Under the pieces are notes generated by a model. The model worked only from the letters and a program-made list of their open reading frames with translations. It ran no database searches and was not told where the DNA came from. Of a stretch of 64,000 nt of DNA, positions 38,896-47,640 are shown piece after piece. The stretch lies in the NCBI GenBank assembly GCA_016795385.1, contig JAEUHI010000086.1, positions 124,001 through 188,000 of the forward strand, read 5' to 3'. The position numbers were made by a program, and so were the translations under genes. Within the stretch, counting starts at the first letter, position 1. Every line of letters begins with the position of its first letter. This DNA comes from Verrucomicrobiales bacterium. Lineage in GTDB: Bacteria > Verrucomicrobiota > Verrucomicrobiia > Verrucomicrobiales > DEV007.

Positions 38896-41085
38896 TCAAC
38901 GAGCAAAGCCGTGGACCTTCCCCAGACTCTTCAACATGAAGAGATACTGCATCGCGATCTCGTCGAGCTCCTTGTAGCGGCCCGAGGCACCGCCATGGCC
39001 GGTCTCGAAGGCCGTGCGCAACAGCGGGGGCGTGGCGCCGGTGTTGTGGATGCGCAGTTTCGCGACCCATTTCGCGGCTTCCCAGTAGGGCACACGGTTG
39101 TCGTTCCACCCGGCGAGGACGAGGATGGGCGGATAAGCCTGCGCCCTGACATTGTCATAAGGCGAATAGGCGCGGATGCGGTCGAAGACCTCGCGCGTCG
39201 AGGCGGGATCACCCCATTCGTCGTATTCCCCGGTCGTGAGCGGCAGGCTCGCATCGAGCATGGTGTTGAGCACATCGACGAAGGGCACGTTGGCGATGAA
39301 GGCTCCGAAGAGGTCGGGACGACGGTTCAGGACCGCTCCGGCGAGGAGACCTCCGGCACTCGCGCCGCTGCCGCAGAGCGTCGACTTGGAGGCGTAGCCC
39401 TCGGCGATGAGATGCTCGGCGCAGGCGATGTAGTCGGTGAAGGTCGTCTCTTTCCTCGCGAGTTTGCCCGCTTCATACCAAGGCCGCCCGAACTCGCCGC
39501 CACCGCGGATCTGCGCGATCGCGAATCCGACGCCGCGATCGACGAGGCTGAAGACATTGCTGTCGAACCACGGATCGCTCGCGATGCCGTAGGCTCCGTA
39601 GCCGTCGAGGAGGATGCCCCCGCTGCCATCGCGGGGATGATCAACCGCCAGCAGAAGCCAGATCGGAATCTTCGTGCCATCGGAGGCCGTCGCGAAGGTG
39701 CGCTCGACGCGATACTTCGACGGATCGTAGCCGGGCGGAGGTGTCTTTTCCTTCAGAATGCGAATCTCGGCCGTCCCGAGATCGACCTCGGCGACGGTGT
39801 AGGGATGGATCATCGTCTCGTAGCTGAAGCGCTGGGCCTTGGCATGATATTCGGGCGAGGGTTCGCCCGAGACCCAACCCCCTTCGGTCGGCGAGGTGAC
39901 CCACTTCGTGGTGCCTTTGTCAGGATCGAGGAGGAAGAAGCCGGGCACCCCGGCGTTTCTCGCACCGATCACGACGTGGGTGGCGAAAGCGTCGATCGAC
40001 TCGTAGGCGATGGTGTCGTCGCCCGGCAACACCTCCACCCACGATTGGCGGTCGGGATGAGCGAGCGGAGCGCGGAAAATCCGGCCGTTCACCGCGCCTT
40101 CGTTCGAGAGGATGAACCACTCGTCGCCACAATCGGCGTAGGAGGTGCGGATGCCCTCCTGCCTCGGGAGGAAAACCTCGGGGACGCCGGCCTCGCCCGA
40201 GAGCGGGAGACGCGAGGTCTCGCTGGTGTCCTTCGACGACGAGGTGATGATGAGAAATCGTCCGCTCTTCGTGGAATCGATGGAGACGCTGAATCGCGAA
40301 TCCGGTTCTTCAAAAACCAGCTTCGCCTCCTCCGTCTTGGCCCCCAGGACATGACGCATGACGCGCCAAGGGCGATCGGTCTCATCGCCGAGTGTGTAAA
40401 AGAGGGTGTGGTTGTCGAGCCCCCAGACGGGAGCATCGTCAAACATCGTCCCCTCGATCTCGTCGGACAGGATGGCTCCATTGACGAGGTCGCGGACGCG
40501 GAGAGTGTAGAGATCGGTGCCGTCGTGATTTTCCTTCCACGCATAGAGGCGCCCGTCCGGCGAGACCGCGCCGCCACCGAAGGAAAAAGCCGCGTCGCCC
40601 GCGGCGCGTTCGTTCAGGTCGATCACGATCACTTCTTCTCCCGGTGCCGCCGGAGCAAGCAATACAGACGCATCGTCCGAACGCCAGGGCTTCCGGCACA
40701 CCAGCGGATGATCCTTTCCCGCCACCTCGCGGCTGTAGTAGACCCAATCACCCTTGCGATAAGGGACGCTGGTGTCCTCCTCGATGATGCGCGCCGTCAT
40801 CTCCCCCACCAGCGTCTCGCGCAGCGCCTGCATGGGCGCGAGGTAGCTCTCGAACCACGCGTTCTCCGCCTCGAGATAGGTTTTTACCGCCGGATCCTCG
40901 CGATCCCGCAGCCAGAAATAGTCATCGGTCCAGGTGACGTCGTGGACCTGGAGCGGATGGGGACGTTTTTCGGCGAGAGGCGGTTCGGCGGCGGGCATGG
41001 GGGAGGAAGCAAGAGAAACGGCAAATCCCAAAACAAGGAGGGACCAGGATGGCGGAATCGAGAGACTGAGGGAGCGCGGATTCAT
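38896..41085 (-). CDS. Exported prolyl oligopeptidase family protein (S9A, oligopeptidase B type)
   Basis: A 729-residue serine peptidase with a signal peptide (ends SSPMPAAEPP, ~residue 33). The N-terminal seven-bladed propeller starts HDVTWTDDYFWLRDREDPAV. The catalytic domain carries the nucleophile in GSGASAGGLLAG, the Asp in LAGWNDNRVPYWEAAKW, and the His in FETGHGGASGRY. The triad is complete, so the enzyme should be active on short peptides, with oligopeptidase B-like basic preference as a possibility. It follows adk by 58 bases on the same strand. Confidence 0.93.
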   Translation of the reverse strand: MNPRSLSLSIPPSWSLLVLGFAVSLASSPMPAAEPPLAEKRPHPLQVHDVTWTDDYFWLRDREDPAVKTYLEAENAWFESYLAPMQALRETLVGEMTARIIEEDTSVPYRKGDWVYYSREVAGKDHPLVCRKPWRSDDASVLLAPAAPGEEVIVIDLNERAAGDAAFSFGGGAVSPDGRLYAWKENHDGTDLYTLRVRDLVNGAILSDEIEGTMFDDAPVWGLDNHTLFYTLGDETDRPWRVMRHVLGAKTEEAKLVFEEPDSRFSVSIDSTKSGRFLIITSSSKDTSETSRLPLSGEAGVPEVFLPRQEGIRTSYADCGDEWFILSNEGAVNGRIFRAPLAHPDRQSWVEVLPGDDTIAYESIDAFATHVVIGARNAGVPGFFLLDPDKGTTKWVTSPTEGGWVSGEPSPEYHAKAQRFSYETMIHPYTVAEVDLGTAEIRILKEKTPPPGYDPSKYRVERTFATASDGTKIPIWLLLAVDHPRDGSGGILLDGYGAYGIASDPWFDSNVFSLVDRGVGFAIAQIRGGGEFGRPWYEAGKLARKETTFTDYIACAEHLIAEGYASKSTLCGSGASAGGLLAGAVLNRRPDLFGAFIANVPFVDVLNTMLDASLPLTTGEYDEWGDPASTREVFDRIRAYSPYDNVRAQAYPPILVLAGWNDNRVPYWEAAKWVAKLRIHNTGATPPLLRTAFETGHGGASGRYKELDEIAMQYLFMLKSLGKVHGFAR

Positions 41086-41143
41086 GGGAACAAGGAAAAC
41101 GTCATCCGTCGAATGCGACCTGCAAAAAAACTCCCTCTCATCC

Positions 41144-41770
41144 TCACTCCTCCCCCGTATGATGCAGCCACTCGGGATGGGCGACGATGACGCTGAGGAT
41201 GTCGCGGGTCACTTTCACGGGAGCCTGGGCGGCGTTGATGGCGGCGCGGCGGTCGGAGTAGTGATCGACGAGATCCCGGGTCGATTCCTCGTAGGCGCGG
41301 ATGCGGCGCTGGATGATCTCGTCGCTGGCGTCGTCCATGCGGCCTTCCTTGAGGGCGCGCTTGCGGATGCGGGTGATGAGTTCCTCGCGGTCGGGGCAGG
41401 AAAGATGGAAAAGCTGGAGGACTTCGATGTGCTCCTCGAGGATGCGGGCCTGCTCGATGCTCCGGGGAATGCCATCCAGGATGAGGATGTCGATGTCCGG
41501 CTTGAACATGTGGAGATCGGCGCGGGCATCGATTTGCTTTTTGAAATAACGGATCGTCAGCTCGTCCGGCACGAGCTCGCCCTTGCGGGAATAGGCGATG
41601 AATTCCTGCCCGATGGGGGTGCGGGTGTCCATGGAGCGGAAGGCGTCACCCATGGAAAAATGGTAGAAACGCGGGATGGCCCCGAGGATCTGGCCCTGGG
41701 TGCCCTTGCCGCAGCCGGGAGCGCCGAGGAAGATGAAGGCCTTGTATTTCTCAGGGTAGGTTCCGGTCAT
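41144..41770 (-). CDS. adk: Adenylate kinase-like nucleoside monophosphate kinase
   Basis: A 208-residue kinase interconverting AMP, ADP and ATP. The P-loop is FLGAPGCGKGT (residues 14-24). The AMP site is seen in FSMGDAFRS and LILDGIPRSIEQA. The LID is short (RKRALKEGRMDDASDEIIQR) and lacks zinc cysteines. The core matches short bacterial Adk, though CMP/UMP kinase activity cannot be excluded from sequence. It is divergent from a LolC/E permease gene with a 112-base gap. Confidence 0.85.
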   Translation of the reverse strand: MTGTYPEKYKAFIFLGAPGCGKGTQGQILGAIPRFYHFSMGDAFRSMDTRTPIGQEFIAYSRKGELVPDELTIRYFKKQIDARADLHMFKPDIDILILDGIPRSIEQARILEEHIEVLQLFHLSCPDREELITRIRKRALKEGRMDDASDEIIQRRIRAYEESTRDLVDHYSDRRAAINAAQAPVKVTRDILSVIVAHPEWLHHTGEE

Positions 41771-41882
41771 GGGGTGTGGGATGGGTTCGGGCGGGTGCGG
41801 CGATCAGTCCCGATCCGGGTCAGGAAATCGGGTGTCAGAGTGAGGATTAGCGGCTAGGTTAGGCACTAGTCAATCCCTCGCC

Positions 41883-43232
41883 ATGTTTTTCAGCCCCTTT
41901 CTGGCCACCCGCTACCTGAAGCCGAAGCGCACCTTCGTCTCCATCATCACCCTGATCTCGATCCTCGGCGTCGCCCTCGGTGTCTGGGCGATGATCGTGG
42001 TGAACTCGGTCTTCACCGGCTACGGAGTCCGGATGAAGGAGAGCATCCTCGGCGTGGCGCCCCACCTCGTGATCGATTCGGGAGGCTTTCTGAAGGACTG
42101 GCCGTCAATCTACGAACAGGTGAAAGGCGTCGAGGGCATCGAGACGGTGACTCCCTTTGTGACGGGCCAGGTCGTGATGGACTACGGTGGGCGTCGCAGC
42201 GCCCCCTGGATTCGCGGAGTGCTGCCGCCGGAGGGCAAGGAGCTGGAGCGGATGCAGGATAAACTGACGAAACGCCCCCATCCCGATTTTCCCCACGATC
42301 CGAAAAAGATGATCCAGGATGGGGAATTCATCGGGGAAAACGATTTCTACTCGGCCGTGGTCGGGTCGGTGATCGCCGAGAGCAACAACATCCAGATCGG
42401 CGACAAGATCCTGCTCTACTCGAACAACAGCATCAACCAGATCATGGATTCGCTCGACGGCGTCGAGGGCGCGACGGATGAAGAAGGGCGGAAAAAGGGA
42501 ATCGCGGAGATCAAGAAGATGACGGCTCCGCAGGAGCTGACGGTGAAGGGGATCTTCGACTCGGGCAACTGGGACTTCGACGCGACGGTGGTCTTCGTGC
42601 ACCTTGAAACGGCGCAGGTGCTCTACGGATTCGACCTCGATGAGAGCCACGGGATCGCCGCACGCACCGTGGATCCGTTCAAGGCGGACCAGGTGCAGGC
42701 GAAGATCCACGAGATGCTGCCGGAGCAATATGCGGTGCGAACCTGGGCGCAGCTGAACAAGGCGACCTTTGACGCGATCGCCGCCGAGCGGCAGATGATG
42801 TTCCTCATCCTCTTCATCATCATGATCGTGGGCAGCTTCGGGATCATGAGCACAATGATCACGGTGACGGTGCAGAAACGCACGGAGATCGGCATCCTCA
42901 AAGCGCTCGGATCGCGCGAGGGCCAAATCGCCTGGGTCTTCCTTTTCCAAGGCATCCTCGTCGGACTGATCGGAGTGATCGTCGGATTCGGTCTGGCGCA
43001 GCTCACGATCTGGCAGCGCAACACGATCGCGGGCTGGGTCGGAAAACAGTTCGGGGTCGAATTCTTCAACGCGGAAATCTACAAGATCGACGGAGGCATT
43101 CCCTCGGTGCAGACGCCGAGCGACCTCGCCGTGATCACCCTCAGCGCCATCGTCTGCTGCACGCTCGCGGCGCTCGTGCCGGCCTTCCTCGCGGCCTTCC
43201 TCCAACCGGCCAAGGCGCTCCGCAGCCAATAG
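41883..43232 (+). CDS. LolC/LolE-type lipoprotein-releasing ABC permease
   Basis: A 449-residue inner-membrane protein. One transmembrane segment at ~20-45 (TFVSIITLISILGVALGVWA) is followed by a large MacB-type periplasmic domain. Three C-terminal segments form the FtsX domain (MMFLILFIIMIVGSFGIMST, VTVQKRTEIGILKALGS, GILVGLIGVIVGFGLAQL). Such permeases extract lipoproteins from the inner membrane with the ATPase LolD. No LolD gene is adjacent in this window. The family match is strong; the C or E assignment is not possible. Confidence 0.88.
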   Translation: MFFSPFLATRYLKPKRTFVSIITLISILGVALGVWAMIVVNSVFTGYGVRMKESILGVAPHLVIDSGGFLKDWPSIYEQVKGVEGIETVTPFVTGQVVMDYGGRRSAPWIRGVLPPEGKELERMQDKLTKRPHPDFPHDPKKMIQDGEFIGENDFYSAVVGSVIAESNNIQIGDKILLYSNNSINQIMDSLDGVEGATDEEGRKKGIAEIKKMTAPQELTVKGIFDSGNWDFDATVVFVHLETAQVLYGFDLDESHGIAARTVDPFKADQVQAKIHEMLPEQYAVRTWAQLNKATFDAIAAERQMMFLILFIIMIVGSFGIMSTMITVTVQKRTEIGILKALGSREGQIAWVFLFQGILVGLIGVIVGFGLAQLTIWQRNTIAGWVGKQFGVEFFNAEIYKIDGGIPSVQTPSDLAVITLSAIVCCTLAALVPAFLAAFLQPAKALRSQ

Positions 43233-43283
43233 CAGCGGGCATCATTTCCGCGCACCGGTCCCCTTCCCTCCTCTCAAACCAAC

Positions 43284-44195
43284 ATGGACTTTTTTCTCTC
43301 CCTCGAGGGCGCCAAAGCAGGCCCTTTTTCGATCTTCAAGGTCGGCGATCTGCTGGAGCGGGGCGACGCCACCCCTGATACGCTGGCGTGGCACCGCGGC
43401 CTTGAAGAATGGAAACCGATCCGCGAGATCGGTGCGCTGGAGGCGGTCTGCGAACGCGTTCTCGCGAATCGCCCGCGAAGCGGAGAGTCGACGGAAGCAG
43501 CCCCTCCATCCTCGCCGCCTCCCATGCCGGATCCCGCGAAATTGCCGGCACCTCCGCAGCCCCCCGTGGAGCCTTTCCCAGGCACACCCTTGCCGGAAGT
43601 AGGTCCGGCCGCGGCCCAAGCGATCACACGCGCCGCGGCGATCGATCCGGTTCGGCCTTTCGTCCGCTTTTGGGCGAGGATGTTCGACTACAGCCTCGTC
43701 ATGGTGGCGGTCTTTTTGCTGAGCGATTACGTCCCGCCGCAACCGCAGCCGGGAGAAGCGATCACGGAATTCGTCACCCGGTATTTCGAGGAGGCTCGGA
43801 AACCCGAGGCACTGATCCACGCGACGACGATCTTTGTCGCACTTTTCGCCTGGCATGGGGTCGAGGCGATGCTGATCCACGTTTTCGGGGCGACCCCGGG
43901 GAAAGCGCTCTTCGGCATCCGCGTCCTCACGGTCGAGGGGACGCGTCTGCCGTGGTTGCTCTCGCTGGGCCGGGCCTTCTACGTGTATGTGTTAGGGGTC
44001 GGCTTCTACCAAGCGCCATTTATTCTAATCGGCATGATTTTCAGCTTTTTCCGACTGACCACGACCGGTTTTTGCCTTTGGGATCAGCACCTGAAGACCC
44101 GGGTGGAGCACGCTCCCTTGGGGCCGGTAAGGATAATGCTGGCCATCGGTGCCTTTTTCGCCTTATTTCTCCTCCAGTCTGTTAGAATTTCATGA
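43284..44195 (+). CDS. GYF_2-RDD membrane protein
   Basis: A 303-residue protein. Residues 1-~55 form a GYF_2 domain (DFFLSLEGAKAGPFSIFKVG, then AWHRGLEEWKPIREI). A Pro-rich linker (PPSSPPPMPDPAK...) follows. An RDD domain with four hydrophobic segments comes last (PFVRFWARMFDYSLVMVAVF, then FGATPGKALFGIRVLTVEG). RDD proteins are poorly characterised membrane proteins. The stop overlaps the GH57 start by ATGA, so the two are co-translated. Confidence 0.88.
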   Translation: MDFFLSLEGAKAGPFSIFKVGDLLERGDATPDTLAWHRGLEEWKPIREIGALEAVCERVLANRPRSGESTEAAPPSSPPPMPDPAKLPAPPQPPVEPFPGTPLPEVGPAAAQAITRAAAIDPVRPFVRFWARMFDYSLVMVAVFLLSDYVPPQPQPGEAITEFVTRYFEEARKPEALIHATTIFVALFAWHGVEAMLIHVFGATPGKALFGIRVLTVEGTRLPWLLSLGRAFYVYVLGVGFYQAPFILIGMIFSFFRLTTTGFCLWDQHLKTRVEHAPLGPVRIMLAIGAFFALFLLQSVRIS

Positions 44196-45802
44196 GTCGG
44201 AATTGTTCCATCGTCCTGCACGCCCACATTCCCTGGGTGAGACACGCCGACGTGTCTCACTGTCTGGAGGAAGATTGGCTGCACAGCACCGTGGTCGAGA
44301 CGCACCTGCCATTGCTCGAAATGCTCTTCCGCCTTCGGGGCGAGGGAGTGCCCTTTCGACTGACTCTCGACCTTTCCCCCACCCTGCTGGCGATGTGGCG
44401 CGACCGTGTCCTGCGCCGTCGCACCCTCGCCTACCTCGATCGCACCCTGCGGCTCTGCCGGGATGAGGTGGAGCGCGGCGACATCACCGGCAACCGCGAG
44501 CTGGCGAGCCGGTATGAGGAACAACTCCATCGCCTCCGCTCCCTCTACGTCGACGAATGGCAGTGCGATCTCGTCCGCGCCTACGCGGACCTGCGCGACA
44601 GCGGCCATGTCGAGCTCACCGCGAGTGCGGCGACCCACGGCCTGCTCCCTCTCTTGATGCGCGTGCCGGAATCGGTGCAGGCCCAGGTGCGTCTTGGCAT
44701 CCGCCAATACGTGCAATGCTTCGGCCGCATGCCCCGCGGCTTCTGGCTGCCCGAGTGCGCCTACGCTCCGGCGATCGGACAGATCCTGAAACGCGAGGGC
44801 ATCGATTGGACCCTCGTGGAGGAGCACGCCCTGACGACCGCCCCGCAGGCGAGCGCGTTTTTTCCCTTCACCCCCGGCGTCACGGCGGAGGGGCTCGTTG
44901 TCTTCGGGCGCGACCAAGCCAGCAGCAGCGAGATCTGGAACGCCGACGAGGGATTCCCCGGCGACGAACGTTACCGGGATTTCTTCCGCGACATCGGGCT
45001 GGAGGCTCCCATCGAATATCTCCGGGAATACCTCGGCGAAAGCGGCCAACGCCAATTCACGGGGCTCAAGTATTTCCGCCTCGCCCGCGAGGAGGATCGC
45101 AGCCTGCCCTACGATCCGGATCTGGCTTCGCGTGCGCTGGAGGAGCATTCCGTACGCTTCATCGCGAGCCGCGGTGCCCAGCTCGCCGCGCTTGAGGCGG
45201 AAGGGGTGGAAAATCCCCTCGTCGTATGCGCCTTCGACGCGGATCTCTTCGGCCATTGGTGGTATGAAGGCACCGAGTTCCTCGAGCGCCTCTTCCGCAA
45301 AGCCGCGCAGCGGAGCGACTTCGCTTTCACCACGCCCGGACTCCACCTCGCCGCGAGCCAGGAGATGGAATTCCCCGCGGCCGCCCCGGTCTCCTCCTCG
45401 TGGGGAGAAGGCGGCTACTTCGAAACCTGGACGAGCGAGGAAAACAACTGGACCCACGAGGAGATCCAGCAACGGGCCGAGCAGCTCGCCCGCTTCGTGA
45501 AGCTCTACGAGGACAACCGCATCGGCATGCCCGAAGCGGCCGCCGCCCATCGCCAGCGCTGCATCGAGCTGATGACGAAGGAACTCCTCCTCGCCCAGTC
45601 GAGCGATTGGTCGTTTCTGATGAAGAACGAACCTTCCCGCGAATATGCCGAAAGGCGCACCCGCGAGCACCTCGATCGATTCGACCGCGTCTGGTCGGTC
45701 TCGGCGCGGATCGACGCGGGGAGCGACGTCCTGGCCCAGATCGAGGAAGCGGATCCGGTCTTCTCCGATCTGCCGTGGAATCTTTACGAACCCTACGCCT
45801 GA
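44192..45802 (+). CDS. GH57-family glucanotransferase (branching enzyme-like)
   Basis: A 536-residue GH57 enzyme with the DUF1957-type C-terminal region. The opening is SIVLHAHIPWVRHADV. The nucleophile region is GFWLPECAYAPAI (Glu) and the acid/base lies in AFDADLFGHWWYEG (Asp). The length and the C-terminal domain suit a 1,4-alpha-glucan branching enzyme rather than an amylase. The predicted role is glycogen synthesis or remodelling in the cytoplasm. It is translationally coupled to the GYF-RDD gene and followed after 13 bases by an RNase H-like gene. Confidence 0.88.
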   Translation: MSRNCSIVLHAHIPWVRHADVSHCLEEDWLHSTVVETHLPLLEMLFRLRGEGVPFRLTLDLSPTLLAMWRDRVLRRRTLAYLDRTLRLCRDEVERGDITGNRELASRYEEQLHRLRSLYVDEWQCDLVRAYADLRDSGHVELTASAATHGLLPLLMRVPESVQAQVRLGIRQYVQCFGRMPRGFWLPECAYAPAIGQILKREGIDWTLVEEHALTTAPQASAFFPFTPGVTAEGLVVFGRDQASSSEIWNADEGFPGDERYRDFFRDIGLEAPIEYLREYLGESGQRQFTGLKYFRLAREEDRSLPYDPDLASRALEEHSVRFIASRGAQLAALEAEGVENPLVVCAFDADLFGHWWYEGTEFLERLFRKAAQRSDFAFTTPGLHLAASQEMEFPAAAPVSSSWGEGGYFETWTSEENNWTHEEIQQRAEQLARFVKLYEDNRIGMPEAAAAHRQRCIELMTKELLLAQSSDWSFLMKNEPSREYAERRTREHLDRFDRVWSVSARIDAGSDVLAQIEEADPVFSDLPWNLYEPYA

Positions 45803-45815
45803 TCCTCCCCGGACC

Positions 45816-46367
45816 ATGGCCGAAAATTTCGTTTACTTCGATCTGGAGACCCAGCGTTCCGCCAACGACGTGGGTGGATGGGACCGCAAGGCGGACATGA
45901 AGATGTCGGTCGGGGTCACCTTCAGTTCGGCGCTGAACCGCTACATGATCTACGACGAGTCGAACGTGCAGGCGCTGATCGAGGAGCTTTGTGCGGCCGA
46001 TCTCGTCATCGGTTTCAACCACCTCTATTTCGACTACGAGGTGTTGATGGGTTACACGGTGCTGGATCTGCGCGAGCATACCCACAATCTCGACCTGATG
46101 GTGGATCTCGAGAAAGTGCTGCAACACCGCCCCAAACTGGATGCGGTGGCGAGCGAAACCCTTGGCGAAAGCAAGACCGCGGTCGGCACCGACGCGATCA
46201 AGTGGTGGCAGGAGGGCAAGATCATGGCCATCGCCGAGTATTGCTGCTTCGACGTGAAGGTGACCAAGCTGGTGCATGAATACGGTGCCCGGCAAGGCCT
46301 CGTGAAGTACCGCAATCGCTTCAATCAGAGCCTCGAGGTGGCGGTGGACTGGCGTTTGCCGCAGTGA
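45816..46367 (+). CDS. RNase H-like (DEDD) 3'-5' exonuclease domain protein
   Basis: A 183-residue stand-alone nuclease fold. YFDLET at residues ~7-12 gives the first DE pair, VIGFNHLYFDYEVL the second Asp region, and YCCFDVKVTKLVHEYG the last Asp, a DEDD-type order. Proteins of this kind (YprB-like) process DNA or RNA, often beside helicases. Here it lies upstream of an SbcD-like nuclease and an SMC-like ATPase, suggesting a nucleic-acid repair or defence cluster. The 3' gap of 142 bases before the next gene holds no obvious terminator. The substrate is unknown. Confidence 0.78.
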   Translation: MAENFVYFDLETQRSANDVGGWDRKADMKMSVGVTFSSALNRYMIYDESNVQALIEELCAADLVIGFNHLYFDYEVLMGYTVLDLREHTHNLDLMVDLEKVLQHRPKLDAVASETLGESKTAVGTDAIKWWQEGKIMAIAEYCCFDVKVTKLVHEYGARQGLVKYRNRFNQSLEVAVDWRLPQ

Positions 46368-46509
46368 GACTCGCTTTCTCAAAGAAAGTGCGGCGAGGGG
46401 GCCGTGGATGTCCCACCCCCTGTGCGAAGGTTTCGGAGATCCGCGGGCCGAAGCGGGACTTGCACCCTTTCCCGCGCCCGCTACCCTGACCCCATCCTCG
46501 ATCGACCGC

Positions 46510-47640
46510 ATGATCCGCCTCTTTCACACCGCCGATCTCCATCTCGGCCTGAAATTCACCCGCGGCGGCTACACGCCCGCCCTCCGCGAGCGCCTCGTCG
46601 CGCGACGGATGGAGTGTCTCCGCGAAATGGTGGCTCTGGCCCAGGAACGCTCCTGCGAGGTTTTTGTCATTGCGGGCGACCTCTTCGACACCCCGCGGGT
46701 GCCGAAAGGTCTCGTGAAAGAAGCAGCGACGATTCTCGCCGCGTTCGAAGGAGTCGTCGTCGTGCTGCCGGGCAATCACGACTATGCGCAGGACGAGGAT
46801 CCCCTCTGGCCCGGCTTTGTCGATGCGCTCGGCGAGCGTCATCACCTCCTGCGACGCGAGACTCCCTGCGACCTGCGTGACCAGGGCATTCCCCTCGTGA
46901 TTTTTCCCGGAGTCTGTGGATCGAGACATTCGCAGACGCACGCGATCGGATGGGTGCCGGAGGCCCTCGCCGCGCTCGATCTGCCGGAGGAGGTCCGCCG
47001 CATCGGTGTCGCCCATGGGAGTCTCGAGGGACTCTCGCCCGACTTCGAAGGCGACTACTTTCCCATGACGCGGAAAGAACTCGAGGCGACCGGTCTCGAT
47101 CTCTGGCTCCTCGGCCACACCCACATCCGCTACCCGGATCTGGACGCGTTCACCAACCATCGGATTCTTTATCCCGCGACGCCCGAGCCCGATGGATTCG
47201 ACTGCCGCCATGGAGGCTCCGCGTTGATCCTTGAACTCGAATCGGACGGCACCGTGCGGGGCGAGTCGTTGGGCACCGGCTCATACGCCTTCCGGACCCT
47301 TTCCAAGACGCTCCAAAACGCGGAGGATGTCGAGTCGCTCAGAGCTTCGCTCGCCTCCTCAAAGGCGGAGCGGGATCTCGTGAAGCTGACTCTCTCGGGG
47401 CGCCTTGCCGGCGAGCTCTACGACACCCGCGGGGAATGGATCGGGGAGTTGGAAAAATCAGTCCTCTATCTCGAGACGGATCTCTCGGGATTGCAGCGCG
47501 AGATCAGCGCGGCCGACATCGGACGTGAATACACGATCGGCTCGTTTCCGCACCGTCTCCTCGGAGGTCTCGCGGAATCCCCGGAAGACGCTGAAGCCCT
47601 GCAACTCGCCTGGGAACTGGTGAAGGAGGCCCGGTCATGA
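46510..47640 (+). CDS. SbcD/YhaO-like DNA repair metallophosphoesterase
   Basis: A 376-residue calcineurin-like nuclease. All metal-binding motifs are visible: TADLHLG (D9, H11), IAGDLFD, LPGNHDYA, GVAHGS and LGHTHIRYP. The C-terminal ~100 residues form a capping or ATPase-binding part. Its stop overlaps the ATPase start by ATGA. By analogy with SbcCD or YhaON it should be an Mn-dependent nuclease on DNA ends. The start at 46510 is chosen because it opens directly with the first metal motif. Confidence 0.88.
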   Translation: MIRLFHTADLHLGLKFTRGGYTPALRERLVARRMECLREMVALAQERSCEVFVIAGDLFDTPRVPKGLVKEAATILAAFEGVVVVLPGNHDYAQDEDPLWPGFVDALGERHHLLRRETPCDLRDQGIPLVIFPGVCGSRHSQTHAIGWVPEALAALDLPEEVRRIGVAHGSLEGLSPDFEGDYFPMTRKELEATGLDLWLLGHTHIRYPDLDAFTNHRILYPATPEPDGFDCRHGGSALILELESDGTVRGESLGTGSYAFRTLSKTLQNAEDVESLRASLASSKAERDLVKLTLSGRLAGELYDTRGEWIGELEKSVLYLETDLSGLQREISAADIGREYTIGSFPHRLLGGLAESPEDAEALQLAWELVKEARS